From JBARCX01 sp049794535 (GTDB lineage: Bacteria > Pseudomonadota > Gammaproteobacteria > Xanthomonadales > Rhodanobacteraceae): a stretch of DNA of 26,510 bases. The DNA is taken from contig JBARCX010000089.1 of assembly GCA_049794535.1 (NCBI GenBank), positions 1-26,510 on the forward strand, read 5' to 3'. Each line of letters begins with the position of its first letter. Positions within the stretch are counted from its first letter, which is position 1. The translations under genes and the position numbers were made by a program. Shown here one piece after another: positions 15,578 to 22,849 of this stretch. The notes under the pieces were generated by a model. That model worked only from the letters and a program-made list of their open reading frames with translations. It was not told where the DNA came from and made no database searches.

Positions 15578-15614
15578 GTAGGTTGGTAAGGCTTTCTCAG
15601 GTCGAGTGCGAGGT

Positions 15615-16253
15615 TCATGCGACAACCTCGTCGACACCATCATCAATATCGCTACCGAGCACGGCATCGATCACTGCCGCCAAGCGCGTATCTACTCGTG
15701 CATCAAGCCGTGAACGCGTGCTATCCAGTATGCAATCGCCACGATTCAATGCGGCATTGGCACCGAAGCGCCATAGTGGTTCGCTTGCGCCCAACTCCTG
15801 CAACAAGCTCAAGTCATCGGGATGCACCCATACACGCAGCTCGCGCGTGGCTGAGGGCAATGCCGCTGCTGCCTCGCGTACGGCGTTTTGGATAAGGCTG
15901 GGATCGAGCTGCAGTTCGCGGCCCACGACACGCCGTGCCATCACCGTCGCCAACCGTGCCAGCTCCTGCTCGGTGACATCGTCGAAGTCGTTCAGTGGTC
16001 GCGCAACGGCGGTGCACAGTGCATCCAGTCGCGCTAGCTGTTCGTCCAACAGTGTTTTGGCAGCATCGCGCCCTTCAGCCAAGCCGGCGGCATAACCTTC
16101 GTCATGCGCCTGCTTTTGGATCTCCTCCAACTCGAACACCGTTGGCCCAGTCGGCAGCGATGGCTCCGACTGCGCTGGAGCAACGTTACCGACGTGCGGT
16201 GCCTCCCAGCGATCGAAGGTCACTACCTTGTCCCGGCTGAGCACGTTGCTCAT
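15615..16253 (-). CDS. fliH: Flagellar assembly protein FliH
   Basis: FliH binds and restrains FliI and docks it at the C ring through FliN. The 212-residue product starts MSNVLSRDKVVTFDRWEAPH, a Trp-containing N-terminal pattern seen in many FliH proteins. It has a central coiled coil with the glycine-repeat-like AHDEGYAAGLAEGRDAAKTL, and a C-terminal domain with LARLATVMARRVVGRELQLD. ATG 16253 overlaps the fliG stop by one base (TGATG); the TTG three bases upstream is less likely. It is co-transcribed with fliG. Confidence 0.94.
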   Translation of the reverse strand: MSNVLSRDKVVTFDRWEAPHVGNVAPAQSEPSLPTGPTVFELEEIQKQAHDEGYAAGLAEGRDAAKTLLDEQLARLDALCTAVARPLNDFDDVTEQELARLATVMARRVVGRELQLDPSLIQNAVREAAAALPSATRELRVWVHPDDLSLLQELGASEPLWRFGANAALNRGDCILDSTRSRLDARVDTRLAAVIDAVLGSDIDDGVDEVVA

Positions 16254-17263
16254 CAAACGAACTCATCGCCGCTGGCAGAGAGGCTGATCTGTCCGGCATC
16301 GGCCAGTCTGCGTGCAATCGCCAATACCTCTTTTTGTGCGGCATCGACTTCGCTGATCTTGACCGGGCCTTTCACTTCCAGATCGTCGCGCAACATATCG
16401 GCGGCGCGCTTTGACATGTTGCCGAAAATCTTTTCGCGCACGGAGGGCTCGGCGCCTTTGAGCGCGGTAATCAAGCGAGCCGACGGCACTTCGCGCAGCA
16501 AGGTCTGCATGCTGCGATCCTCGAGCTCGGCCAGATCCTCGAACACAAACATCAATTCTTCGATGCGACCGCTCAGGCCTGCATCCTGGCCGCGAATAGC
16601 CGAAATCAATTCGGCTTCGCGCGCGGATTCCATCGCGTTGAGAATGTCGGCAGCCGCCTTGAGACCGCCCACGCTAGCTGACTTCAATTTGGTGGAGGTG
16701 CCAGAAAACTGACGCTCCATAATTTCATCCAGCTCATTGAGCGCGTGCGGTTGCACACCATCCAGGTTGGCGATACGCATCACCGCATCGCTGCGGGTAC
16801 GTGCCGGCAAGTAACCGATCACTTCGGCTGCCTGATCGGGTTCGAGATGGGCCAACACCAGCGCAATGATCTGCGGATGCTCCATGCCGACCATCTCCGC
16901 GATGGCGCGACTCTCCATCCACTTCAGCGACTCCAGGCCCTTGGTCGAACGACCCAGCAGAATGCGATCGATCAAACTACCGGCCTTCGTTTCGCCCAGT
17001 GCGCTGACCAGCATTTTGCGGATGTATTCCTCGGTACCCACGCCCAACGATGTCTGCCGTCCCATGTCATCATTGAGCCGATTGAGCACGCGTTCTACTT
17101 GCTCGCGCGACACGCTGGTCATGCTGGCCATGGCTGTACCCACGGCCTGCACATCGCGCGCACTGAGGTGTTTGAGTACCTCAGCCGCATCATGCTCACC
17201 CAAGGTAAGCAGCAGGATGGCAGCGCGCTGCGCGCCACTGATCTCGAGTTGTTCAGCCGCCAT
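16253..17263 (-). CDS. fliG: Flagellar motor switch protein FliG
   Basis: FliG is the upper C-ring protein that couples the stator to the MS ring and makes torque. The 336-residue product has the N-terminal FliF-binding domain (GAQRAAILLLTLGEHDAAEV), the middle domain with the EHPQ motif (GMEHPQIIALVLAHLEPDQA), and the C-terminal torque domain whose charged helix reads EELMFVFEDLAELEDRSMQT followed by LLREV. All expected charged residues of this helix appear present. Its start overlaps the end of fliF by 11 bases. No defect is visible. Confidence 0.98.
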   Translation of the reverse strand: MAAEQLEISGAQRAAILLLTLGEHDAAEVLKHLSARDVQAVGTAMASMTSVSREQVERVLNRLNDDMGRQTSLGVGTEEYIRKMLVSALGETKAGSLIDRILLGRSTKGLESLKWMESRAIAEMVGMEHPQIIALVLAHLEPDQAAEVIGYLPARTRSDAVMRIANLDGVQPHALNELDEIMERQFSGTSTKLKSASVGGLKAAADILNAMESAREAELISAIRGQDAGLSGRIEELMFVFEDLAELEDRSMQTLLREVPSARLITALKGAEPSVREKIFGNMSKRAADMLRDDLEVKGPVKISEVDAAQKEVLAIARRLADAGQISLSASGDEFV

Positions 17264-18932
17264 CGTCGCCTACCCAGTTCATGACCACTTGCGCTACCTG
17301 CTTTGAATTTTCCTGCACCAACTTGCGCGCCTGCCCGATCTTTTGTTCATAGGCCATCGCCTGAATTTGTGGCGTGTTGATGCGCGTCGGTTCATCGCGA
17401 TGGTTATCGGGCTCGTCATCGGTGATCCGTACCGACATCGTTGGCATCGGCGATGGCAATGCAACCAATGGTTCGGGCGCGCGCATCAGGCCTTTGAGCA
17501 AGGGGCGCAGCAGACCGAAAGCAATCAGCAATGCGACCAGAATGCCGCCGCCCTGCTTGATCAGATCCATCATGCCTGGGCGTTGCCAGAACGGCATATC
17601 CATCGGCGCATCGTCGATGGGTGCCTGCGTGAAAGCTTGATTGATCACGCTGACGCTGTCGCCACGCTCAGCACTGAAACCCACGGCGTTCTTGGTCAGA
17701 TCAGTGAGGTGCTGCAATTCCTGCGGCGTGAACGGAACGCTCTTGCCGTTAGTAGTGATTGCCGCCTTGTTGTCCAGCGCCACCGCCACGGTCAATCGCA
17801 CGAGCCGCCCGGCCGGATCACTAACATGGCTGATGGTGCGGCCCAACTCGTAATTGTGCGTGGCGCTGGATGTGGTGTCCGCCGGGCCAGAGGATTGCGT
17901 CGTCGCAGTGCTGGTGCCTGGCTTGCCTGCGCCCGGCTTGGCTGCCGTGGGTTGCGCCACCGTGTTGGGCGGCTGATTGCTCAATGCACCCGCTACCGCA
18001 CCACCACCATCCGCATGCTTGGATTCGCTACTGGTCTGCTCGCTACGCAGCGCAGGATGATCGCCGTCGTATGTTTCGCTGGCTTTCTCGGTCTGGCTGA
18101 AATCCAGATCGGCATAGACCTGCGCGCGCACACGACCCGCACCGACCAGCGGTGTTAATAATGTTTCGACGCGCTGGGCATAGGTGTTTTCCATCTGCGT
18201 TGCTAAACGCAACCGCGTGTCGCCTATCGCGCCAGGACTATTCGGATCGCTCACCGTCAGCAAGGTGCCTTGCTGATCGACGACGGATACCTGTGATGCA
18301 TCGAGATCGGGCACGCTGGAAGAAACCAGATGCACGATCGCAGCGACCTGACTGCTATCGAGCTGTCGCCCTTGGTACAAGGTCAGCAGCACCGAGGCAC
18401 TAGCGGCGCGATTGTCGCGAATAAATGCCGATGGCTTGGGCAACGCCAGATGCACGCGCGCCGAACGCACGAACTGCAAGCCGGCAATGGTGTTGCCGAG
18501 ATCGGTTTCCAGCATCTGCTGGTAGCGGGTTCGCTCCGCAAGGTCGCTCATGCCGAACGGCGAATCGCTTTGCGGCAAAGTGGCACCGGCGGTATTTCCC
18601 TGCGGTAAACCCTGCCCCGCAAGACGCAGGCGAATGGCGGCCAGGTCGCTGGCCGGCACCAGGATCGAAGCACCATCGGGGCCTAACGTATAAGGCGTGT
18701 TGCTGGACTGCAGCGATTGCGTGATCGCCGATGCGTCCTTGGGATCGAGCCCGGCATACAACAAGCCGTAGTTGGGGCCGCGCGACCACAGCACGATAGC
18801 CACCCCAAGCGCCATCGCCGCCGCAACTCCCACTAGTAACAGCAGTGGTCGGGTCGCAGGGTTGCGCAGGATGCTCTTCAGTGGATCCAGGCGCGTGTTG
18901 CTACTGGCAGTTGCAATCGGGTTTTCGGCCAT
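17253..18932 (-). CDS. fliF: Flagellar MS-ring protein FliF
   Basis: FliF builds the inner-membrane MS ring on which the motor is assembled. The 559-residue product has an N-terminal membrane span (about residues 29-50), the YscJ/FliF ring-building domains (YGLLYAGLDPKDASAITQSL and ERTRYQQMLETDLGNTIAGL, with SARVHLALPKPSAF), and a long Gly/Pro/Thr-rich periplasmic loop around residues 310-355. A second span follows (about 455-475), with a cytosolic C-terminal tail that binds FliG and ends QVAQVVMNWVGDDG. The ATG at 18932 has no strong Shine-Dalgarno. A 170-base gap with a 17-bp inverted repeat separates it from fliE. Confidence 0.98.
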   Translation of the reverse strand: MAENPIATASSNTRLDPLKSILRNPATRPLLLLVGVAAAMALGVAIVLWSRGPNYGLLYAGLDPKDASAITQSLQSSNTPYTLGPDGASILVPASDLAAIRLRLAGQGLPQGNTAGATLPQSDSPFGMSDLAERTRYQQMLETDLGNTIAGLQFVRSARVHLALPKPSAFIRDNRAASASVLLTLYQGRQLDSSQVAAIVHLVSSSVPDLDASQVSVVDQQGTLLTVSDPNSPGAIGDTRLRLATQMENTYAQRVETLLTPLVGAGRVRAQVYADLDFSQTEKASETYDGDHPALRSEQTSSESKHADGGGAVAGALSNQPPNTVAQPTAAKPGAGKPGTSTATTQSSGPADTTSSATHNYELGRTISHVSDPAGRLVRLTVAVALDNKAAITTNGKSVPFTPQELQHLTDLTKNAVGFSAERGDSVSVINQAFTQAPIDDAPMDMPFWQRPGMMDLIKQGGGILVALLIAFGLLRPLLKGLMRAPEPLVALPSPMPTMSVRITDDEPDNHRDEPTRINTPQIQAMAYEQKIGQARKLVQENSKQVAQVVMNWVGDDGG

Positions 18933-18970
18933 GAAGCTGTTTCAGAAACCTAAGGTCAGAAAACAGTGAA

Positions 18971-19085
18971 GAGGAGTGAGAAACGAGAAAGCCGTGCTGG
19001 CACGTTACGTACTCGCTACAACAGGTTAGAAATGAGTGGTGATGATTGAGAAAAGAGCGTGTCTTCCACTCGTTTCTCACTCCTC
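18971..19085. repeat. 17-bp inverted repeat in the fliE-fliF gap
   Basis: GAGGAGTGAGAAACGAG (18971-18987) and its exact reverse complement (19069-19085) bracket 81 bases between the fliE stop and the fliF start. A transcript running from fliE into fliF could fold this into a 17-bp stem. Related GAAGTGAGAAACGAG units occur on the other side of fliE (19511-19570), so this is a small dispersed repeat family. Confidence 0.85.
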
Positions 19086-19102
19086 TCAACTCGTTTCTAC
19101 GC

Positions 19103-19432
19103 TCAAACAGGCATGTTCATGATGTTGGTATAGGCGTCGGTGAGCTTGTTGCGCACTTCCACCAAACCACGGAATGCAAGATCCGCCTTCTGTCCTGCAA
19201 TCACCGTGCTACCGATGTCAGCACCGGCATCGCCACGCTCGAACGCACTGGATTGCGCCTGCGCATCGGATTGCTTCTGCGCCACCACTTGCATCGATTG
19301 CTGGAGTAGCGAACCGAAGTCCGTACCTTGCGCTACCGATGCCTGAAATGACGTTTCAGAAGACGTTGATGAAATTTGTGTACTGAGCTGACGCATCTGC
19401 GACAGCACGCTGTTGACGTCGATTTGACTCAT
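19103..19432 (-). CDS. fliE: Flagellar hook-basal body protein FliE
   Basis: FliE is the small export substrate that joins the MS ring to the rod. The 109-residue product starts MSQIDVNSVLSQMRQLSTQI and has the conserved C-terminal half: DIGSTVIAGQKADLAFRGLV followed by EVRNKLTDAYTNIMNMPV, matching the FliE ending. The open frame extends to 19624, but that part is repeat sequence; ATG 19432 gives the family length. A sigma-54 promoter lies 40 bases upstream, making fliE the first gene of fliEFGHIJ. The gene is bracketed on both sides by inverted GAGTGAGAAACGAG-type repeats. Confidence 0.96.
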   Translation of the reverse strand: MSQIDVNSVLSQMRQLSTQISSTSSETSFQASVAQGTDFGSLLQQSMQVVAQKQSDAQAQSSAFERGDAGADIGSTVIAGQKADLAFRGLVEVRNKLTDAYTNIMNMPV

Positions 19433-19471
19433 GTCGGTTTTCCAACGCTGAAGCGGTAATGAGGGGGCTGA

Positions 19472-19487
19472 TGCACAACGCGTGCCA
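19472..19487 (-). promoter_or_regulatory. Sigma-54 promoter upstream of fliE
   Basis: The minus strand reads TGGCACGCGTTGTGCA. It matches TGGCACG-N4-TTGCA except for one T, with correct spacing. It lies 40 bases before the fliE ATG and faces it. It is expected to drive fliEFGHIJ under FleQ. Confidence 0.85.
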
Positions 19488-19510
19488 CGCGACAGCGAGG
19501 AGTAAGAACA

Positions 19511-19570
19511 GCGAGAAGTGAGAAACGAGATTGCCTCGTTACTCTTTTCACACTCCTTATTTCTCACTTC
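19511..19570. repeat. Inverted repeat pair of the GTGAGAAACGAG family upstream of fliE
   Basis: GAAGTGAGAAA (19515-19525, within GCGAGAAGTGAGAAACGAG) and TTTCTCACTTC (19560-19570) are inverted copies 34 bases apart. They are related to the 17-bp arms at 18971-19085 on the far side of fliE. The pair sits just upstream of the sigma-54 promoter, where an activator-binding site would be expected. Confidence 0.75.
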
Positions 19571-19578
19571 ATCGCGCG

Positions 19579-19654
19579 TAGGTTGGCGGTGAGCTTGCGA
19601 ACCCCAACGTCGGGGTATCTCCACGGTGGGTATCGCTTCGCTCCACCCAACCTA
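19579..19654. repeat. Dispersed TAGGTTGG...CCAACCTA element, copy 2
   Basis: A 76-base element with ends TAGGTTGG and CCCAACCTA and the same internal GGTGAGCTTGCGAACCCCAA (one base different) as copy 1 at 12154-12241, in the same orientation. The right half differs: here it reads TGGGTATCGCTTCGCTCCAC. It fills the gap between the fleQ stop and the fliE upstream region and may form a hairpin through its ends. Confidence 0.78.
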
Positions 19655-19664
19655 AAGCCACGTC

Positions 19665-21095
19665 TCAATGCGCAGCAACACCCGACTGCAAGCCGTACTT
19701 GCGTAGCTTCTCGACCAGTGTTGTGCGCTGCATCCGTAACAACTTCGCTGCATGCGCTACCACGCCATCGGTGACGTCCAACGCCTGACGAATCAGCCCC
19801 ACTTCGATATCAGCGAGATGATCCTTGAGATCCACGCCGCCGACGGGCAGCAGCATCTCTGTCTCCATCGCTGCAACGGAACTGGCTAGCCCGGGCTGGC
19901 CGTGCCCATCCATCAGTGCGAGTAGCAAGCCACCCGTCACTTCTTCGCCGACCTGCACGCCGCGATATTTTTCCGGCAGGTCACAGGCACGTACCTCGGC
20001 CTGTGGATACAGAATGGTTAACCGTTCGACCAGATTGGATAGCTCACGCACATTGCCTGGCCAGTTGTACTGACGCAGTGCCTGCATCGCGCCGTTACTG
20101 AAACGCACACCGCCGAGCCCACGACGCAGCAACCGCTGGTTGAACTCGCAGATCAGCTCGGACAGGTCTTCGAGGTGCAGGCGCAAGGCCGGCATTTCGA
20201 GTGGGAACACGCTCAACCGGTAATACAGATCCTCACGGAAGCGACCATCGGTGATCGCGCGCTCCAGGTTGCGATGCGTTGCCGCGATGATCCGCACATT
20301 GGTACGCATGGTGCGAGTGCCACCCACACGCTCGTACACACGTTCTTGCAGCACGCGCAGTAGCTTCACCTGCATCGGCAGGCTCATGTCACCAATCTCA
20401 TCAAGAAATAGCGTGCCGCCCTCAGCCAGCTCGAAGCGACCTTTACGCGCACTGATGGCACCGGTGAACGCACCCTTTTCATGCCCGAACAACTCACTCT
20501 CGAGCAGCTCGGCGGGAATCGCGCCGCAATTGATCGCAATGAACGGCTTGTCACGACGCGGGGAACAGTCGTGAATACTGCGCGCCACCATTTCTTTGCC
20601 GGTACCCGATTCACCCAGCACCAATACACTGGAGTCGAATGGCGCGACCTGACGAATCAATGCATTGACACGCCCGATCGCTGCCGAGCCACCCACCAGG
20701 CGCTGGCTACCCGTCGCCCCGCCGGTCTGGCGCGACTGCAGGTTACGCAACGCCTCGGTCAGGCGCTCATAGCGCAAGGGAGACTCCAAGATCTCCAACC
20801 GCTCCGCATAGGGAGAGTCTTTAGCCGCCAGCCATCGTTGCTGCGGCGAATCAGCAGCGACCAGTAAACACATCTGGTCAATCTTCTTATCCAGCGTGGC
20901 AAGTAGCTGGCGACACGTGTTCTCGTCATCAAGGCTGCCGATATAGACGGCTCGCCAATCACTCGCCTCGGCATCGGCCGCTAGCGAGGCGTCATCCCAC
21001 AGTTGAGGGTAGTAGCCCAGGAAGAGCAACGCAGAGACCACAGCATCCGCGCGCGCGTCATCGGGTTCTATAACGAGAAAATTGTTTTTGTGCAT
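19665..21095 (-). CDS. fleQ: Sigma-54 dependent flagellar master regulator FleQ
   Basis: FleQ is the enhancer-binding protein that switches on sigma-54 flagellar promoters. The 476-residue product has a receiver-like N domain (about 1-120) and an AAA+ domain with Walker A GESGTGKE (161-168), GAFTGA (208-213, the sigma-54 contact loop) and Walker B LFLDEIG (229-235). A C-terminal Fis-type helix-turn-helix (VVAHAAKLLRMQRTTLVEKL) ends it. The open frame extends to 21185, but ATG 21095 gives the family N terminus. The residues matching the LFRS c-di-GMP motif of Pseudomonas FleQ read GSQR here (129-132), and the Asn after the conserved Arg of VARN is Ser, so c-di-GMP control may differ. Xanthomonas clusters often carry rpoN next to fleQ; none is seen here. 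Confidence 0.95.
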   Translation of the reverse strand: MHKNNFLVIEPDDARADAVVSALLFLGYYPQLWDDASLAADAEASDWRAVYIGSLDDENTCRQLLATLDKKIDQMCLLVAADSPQQRWLAAKDSPYAERLEILESPLRYERLTEALRNLQSRQTGGATGSQRLVGGSAAIGRVNALIRQVAPFDSSVLVLGESGTGKEMVARSIHDCSPRRDKPFIAINCGAIPAELLESELFGHEKGAFTGAISARKGRFELAEGGTLFLDEIGDMSLPMQVKLLRVLQERVYERVGGTRTMRTNVRIIAATHRNLERAITDGRFREDLYYRLSVFPLEMPALRLHLEDLSELICEFNQRLLRRGLGGVRFSNGAMQALRQYNWPGNVRELSNLVERLTILYPQAEVRACDLPEKYRGVQVGEEVTGGLLLALMDGHGQPGLASSVAAMETEMLLPVGGVDLKDHLADIEVGLIRQALDVTDGVVAHAAKLLRMQRTTLVEKLRKYGLQSGVAAH

Positions 21096-21308
21096 GGTGC
21101 TTGAGTCCAGCTCTATTACAGCCGAACGACACGAATTGTCCCAACTCGCATCGCCCCCCTTCACGTCAACGATCCGTCGTGACACGTCCTGGGAGAGAGC
21201 AAGAAGGACGCCAAAAAACTCGCGTCAGGCACCACGCATGGGGCCAAATAATTCAATCAAACGTTCGTCAAATGGGTAATTACTTTCGTACTAGTTGCGT
21301 CTACTTCT

Positions 21309-21322
21309 GTGATTTAGATCAA
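21309..21322. promoter_or_regulatory. FNR/CRP-like palindrome upstream of fleQ
   Basis: The 363 bases between fleQ and the PilZ gene hold no gene I support. They contain TTGATCTAAATCAC on the minus strand, nine of ten positions of an FNR/Anr box (TTGAT-N4-ATCAA), and resembling a CRP/Clp half-palindrome. It lies about 215 bases before the fleQ ATG. A TTTGACG followed about 17 bases later by an AT-rich stretch (about 21250-21275) could be a sigma-70 promoter. Both are weak, unsupported guesses beyond the base match. Confidence 0.35.
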
Positions 21323-21458
21323 CTTTTTTCGGCGTAAGTTGCTGCAGATCATGGCCGTGACAGCCATGTAAGCGCGCCGTAAGCGTCGAATTTCCCTTCG
21401 ACTAATGTTTCAGGAGGTGATCGTCGTCACATTTTCTTCGACCCACGGAACAGGGTCT

Positions 21459-22016
21459 TCATCCACCTGTCAGGCGCCCTTCTGCCACTTTTCGTCGGTG
21501 GTGACGAAAAACGAAACGATCCAACCCATCCTCGACCATTTCACTCGATTCAAAAAAGGAAACGAAAGCCGTGCCATCGTCGAATCGCGTCGAAAGTTGG
21601 GCAGGTAGTTCCAACGGCAGTGCCCGGCACGCGTCAAAATGCAGACGGACCAGCAACGACCCTGCGCTCGGCAACATAGCCTGTGGTACCACCACACCCA
21701 GTGCATTGAAGCGAATGGCCTGCCGTGCAGGCAGCAACGCCACCGGGATCAACAACCGGTTGACGATCTCCATCAACACATTGATTTTGCTGTCCATGTG
21801 CAGCAGCTCCTGCATCAACGGACTATCGTCATCTGCGCTGTTTTCAGCTCTGCGCTCATCGAGCGAGGCCAACGTGCGCAACACATGCATGTTGCGTTCG
21901 TTATAACCGGACAGCGCCAACGCATCCGGCAAGCTATCCAGCGGCTCTACCGCGACATGCATGGTGCCTTCATAGGTCATGCGCTGCGAAAATTCTTGCC
22001 ACGTTTTATCTTGCAT
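21459..22016 (-). CDS. Atypical PilZ-like protein of the flagellar cluster
   Basis: This 185-residue soluble protein lies between fliT and fleQ, where Xanthomonadales flagellar clusters carry a PilZ-domain gene. The N-terminal half is helical (HMDSKINVLMEIVNRLLIPV may be a multimerising helix). The C-terminal half is beta-rich (RFNALGVVVPQAMLPSAGSL, with LLVRLHFDACRALPLELPAQ) as in PilZ. The c-di-GMP-binding RxxxR and D/NxSxxG motifs are not visible, only a degenerate FNALG, so it may not bind the ligand and could act through protein contacts. ATG 22016 has GGGGAG seven bases upstream. The family assignment rests on position and fold-like pattern, so it is moderate. Confidence 0.65.
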   Translation of the reverse strand: MQDKTWQEFSQRMTYEGTMHVAVEPLDSLPDALALSGYNERNMHVLRTLASLDERRAENSADDDSPLMQELLHMDSKINVLMEIVNRLLIPVALLPARQAIRFNALGVVVPQAMLPSAGSLLVRLHFDACRALPLELPAQLSTRFDDGTAFVSFFESSEMVEDGLDRFVFRHHRRKVAEGRLTGG

Positions 22017-22053
22017 CTACCACTCCCCTCAGACTGCCCTCGGCAGACTGCTG

Positions 22054-22081
22054 TTGGATGGATGCTATCGCGTCCATCCAA
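22054..22081 (-). promoter_or_regulatory. 9-bp hairpin between fliT and the PilZ-like gene
   Basis: TTGGATGGA (22054-22062) and TCCATCCAA (22073-22081) pair perfectly around a 10-base loop, in the 97-base gap before the PilZ-like gene. A second stem with one mismatch, CAGACTGCC-CTC-GGCAGACTG, follows at about 22030-22050. No U-tract follows on the minus strand, so termination is doubtful; processing or control of the PilZ message is possible. Confidence 0.45.
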
Positions 22082-22113
22082 ACGCACGACTTACTTACAA
22101 ATATGGGCCCGTC

Positions 22114-22401
22114 TCAACTGGCTGAGGTGATATAGGCACTCAACGCACGGTGATTGTATTTGTGCTGTTCGAGTTGATGCTCGATCTCGGCGTGGGCTGT
22201 CGTAGCGCGTTCCAGCAGCAAACGGTTGCTCTCTTGCAAGGCCATCAGAGCCTCGCCATGACTCGGCTCAGAAGGCGGGTGCCCTATCCACGACTGCCTT
22301 TCGATATCCAGCTCCACCACACGTGTCCACTCGCCCTGCTCTGCGGCAGCGTGCATCTGCGCACTGATCTCCAGCGCTCGCTGCAGGGCGGCAAGAATCA
22401 T
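22114..22401 (-). CDS. fliT: FliT-like flagellar chaperone
   Basis: FliT chaperones the cap protein FliD. The 95-residue product is small, helical and Glu/Gln/Leu-rich (ILAALQRALEISAQMHAAAE, WTRVVELDIERQSWIGHP, LLLERATTAHAEIEHQLEQH), as in FliT proteins, and sits directly after fliS. Sequence conservation in this family is low, so position carries much of the weight. ATG 22401 is preceded by GGTGAG; a GTG at 22410 overlapping the fliS stop (GTGA) is an alternative that adds three residues. Confidence 0.8.
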   Translation of the reverse strand: MILAALQRALEISAQMHAAAEQGEWTRVVELDIERQSWIGHPPSEPSHGEALMALQESNRLLLERATTAHAEIEHQLEQHKYNHRALSAYITSAS

Positions 22402-22406
22402 GTCAC

Positions 22407-22838
22407 TCACCGCGGTTGTGCCTGCAATTGCGTTTGTTGCGCAAGAAAATTCTCACGGATGCCATGCCAGGCTTCGCGGATCGGGGCAATCAGGCGCAAG
22501 CTTTCGTCCAGCGCCGCAAGATCATCGTTGAGCTGCGCTTGTAGCAAACGACGTGTTACATAGTCATACAAGCTGTCGAGCCGCCCGGTCAACGTGGGCT
22601 CCGCCGCATGGTCCAGGCTTTCGCGCAGCTCGAGCAGAATGGCAATCGCCTTGGAAAAACTCTGCCCCTTGGCCGGCATGTCTTTGTGCAGGATATGGCC
22701 GCGAGCCTGATTGATCCGATCGACCAAACCATCGAGCAGCATGCCGATCAGCTGGTGACGATCCGCACCTTCCACACTGCCTTGCGCACGGGTCTGGTTA
22801 TAAAGAGAACCTGCACTTCGCATCATGGCGTAACTCAT
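22407..22838 (-). CDS. fliS: Flagellin export chaperone FliS
   Basis: FliS binds the C terminus of flagellin and keeps it unfolded for export. The 143-residue product shows the FliS pattern: a YNQTRAQGSVEGADRHQLIG start, LLDGLVDRINQARGHI, the Leu-rich helix AIAILLELRESLDHAAEP, and DYVTRRLLQAQLNDDLAALD followed by ESLRLIAPIREAWHGI. ATG 22838 has AAGGAAGG upstream. It lies 11 bases after fliD and in front of the FliT-like gene. Confidence 0.97.
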   Translation of the reverse strand: MSYAMMRSAGSLYNQTRAQGSVEGADRHQLIGMLLDGLVDRINQARGHILHKDMPAKGQSFSKAIAILLELRESLDHAAEPTLTGRLDSLYDYVTRRLLQAQLNDDLAALDESLRLIAPIREAWHGIRENFLAQQTQLQAQPR

Positions 22839-22849
22839 CGCTACCTTCC

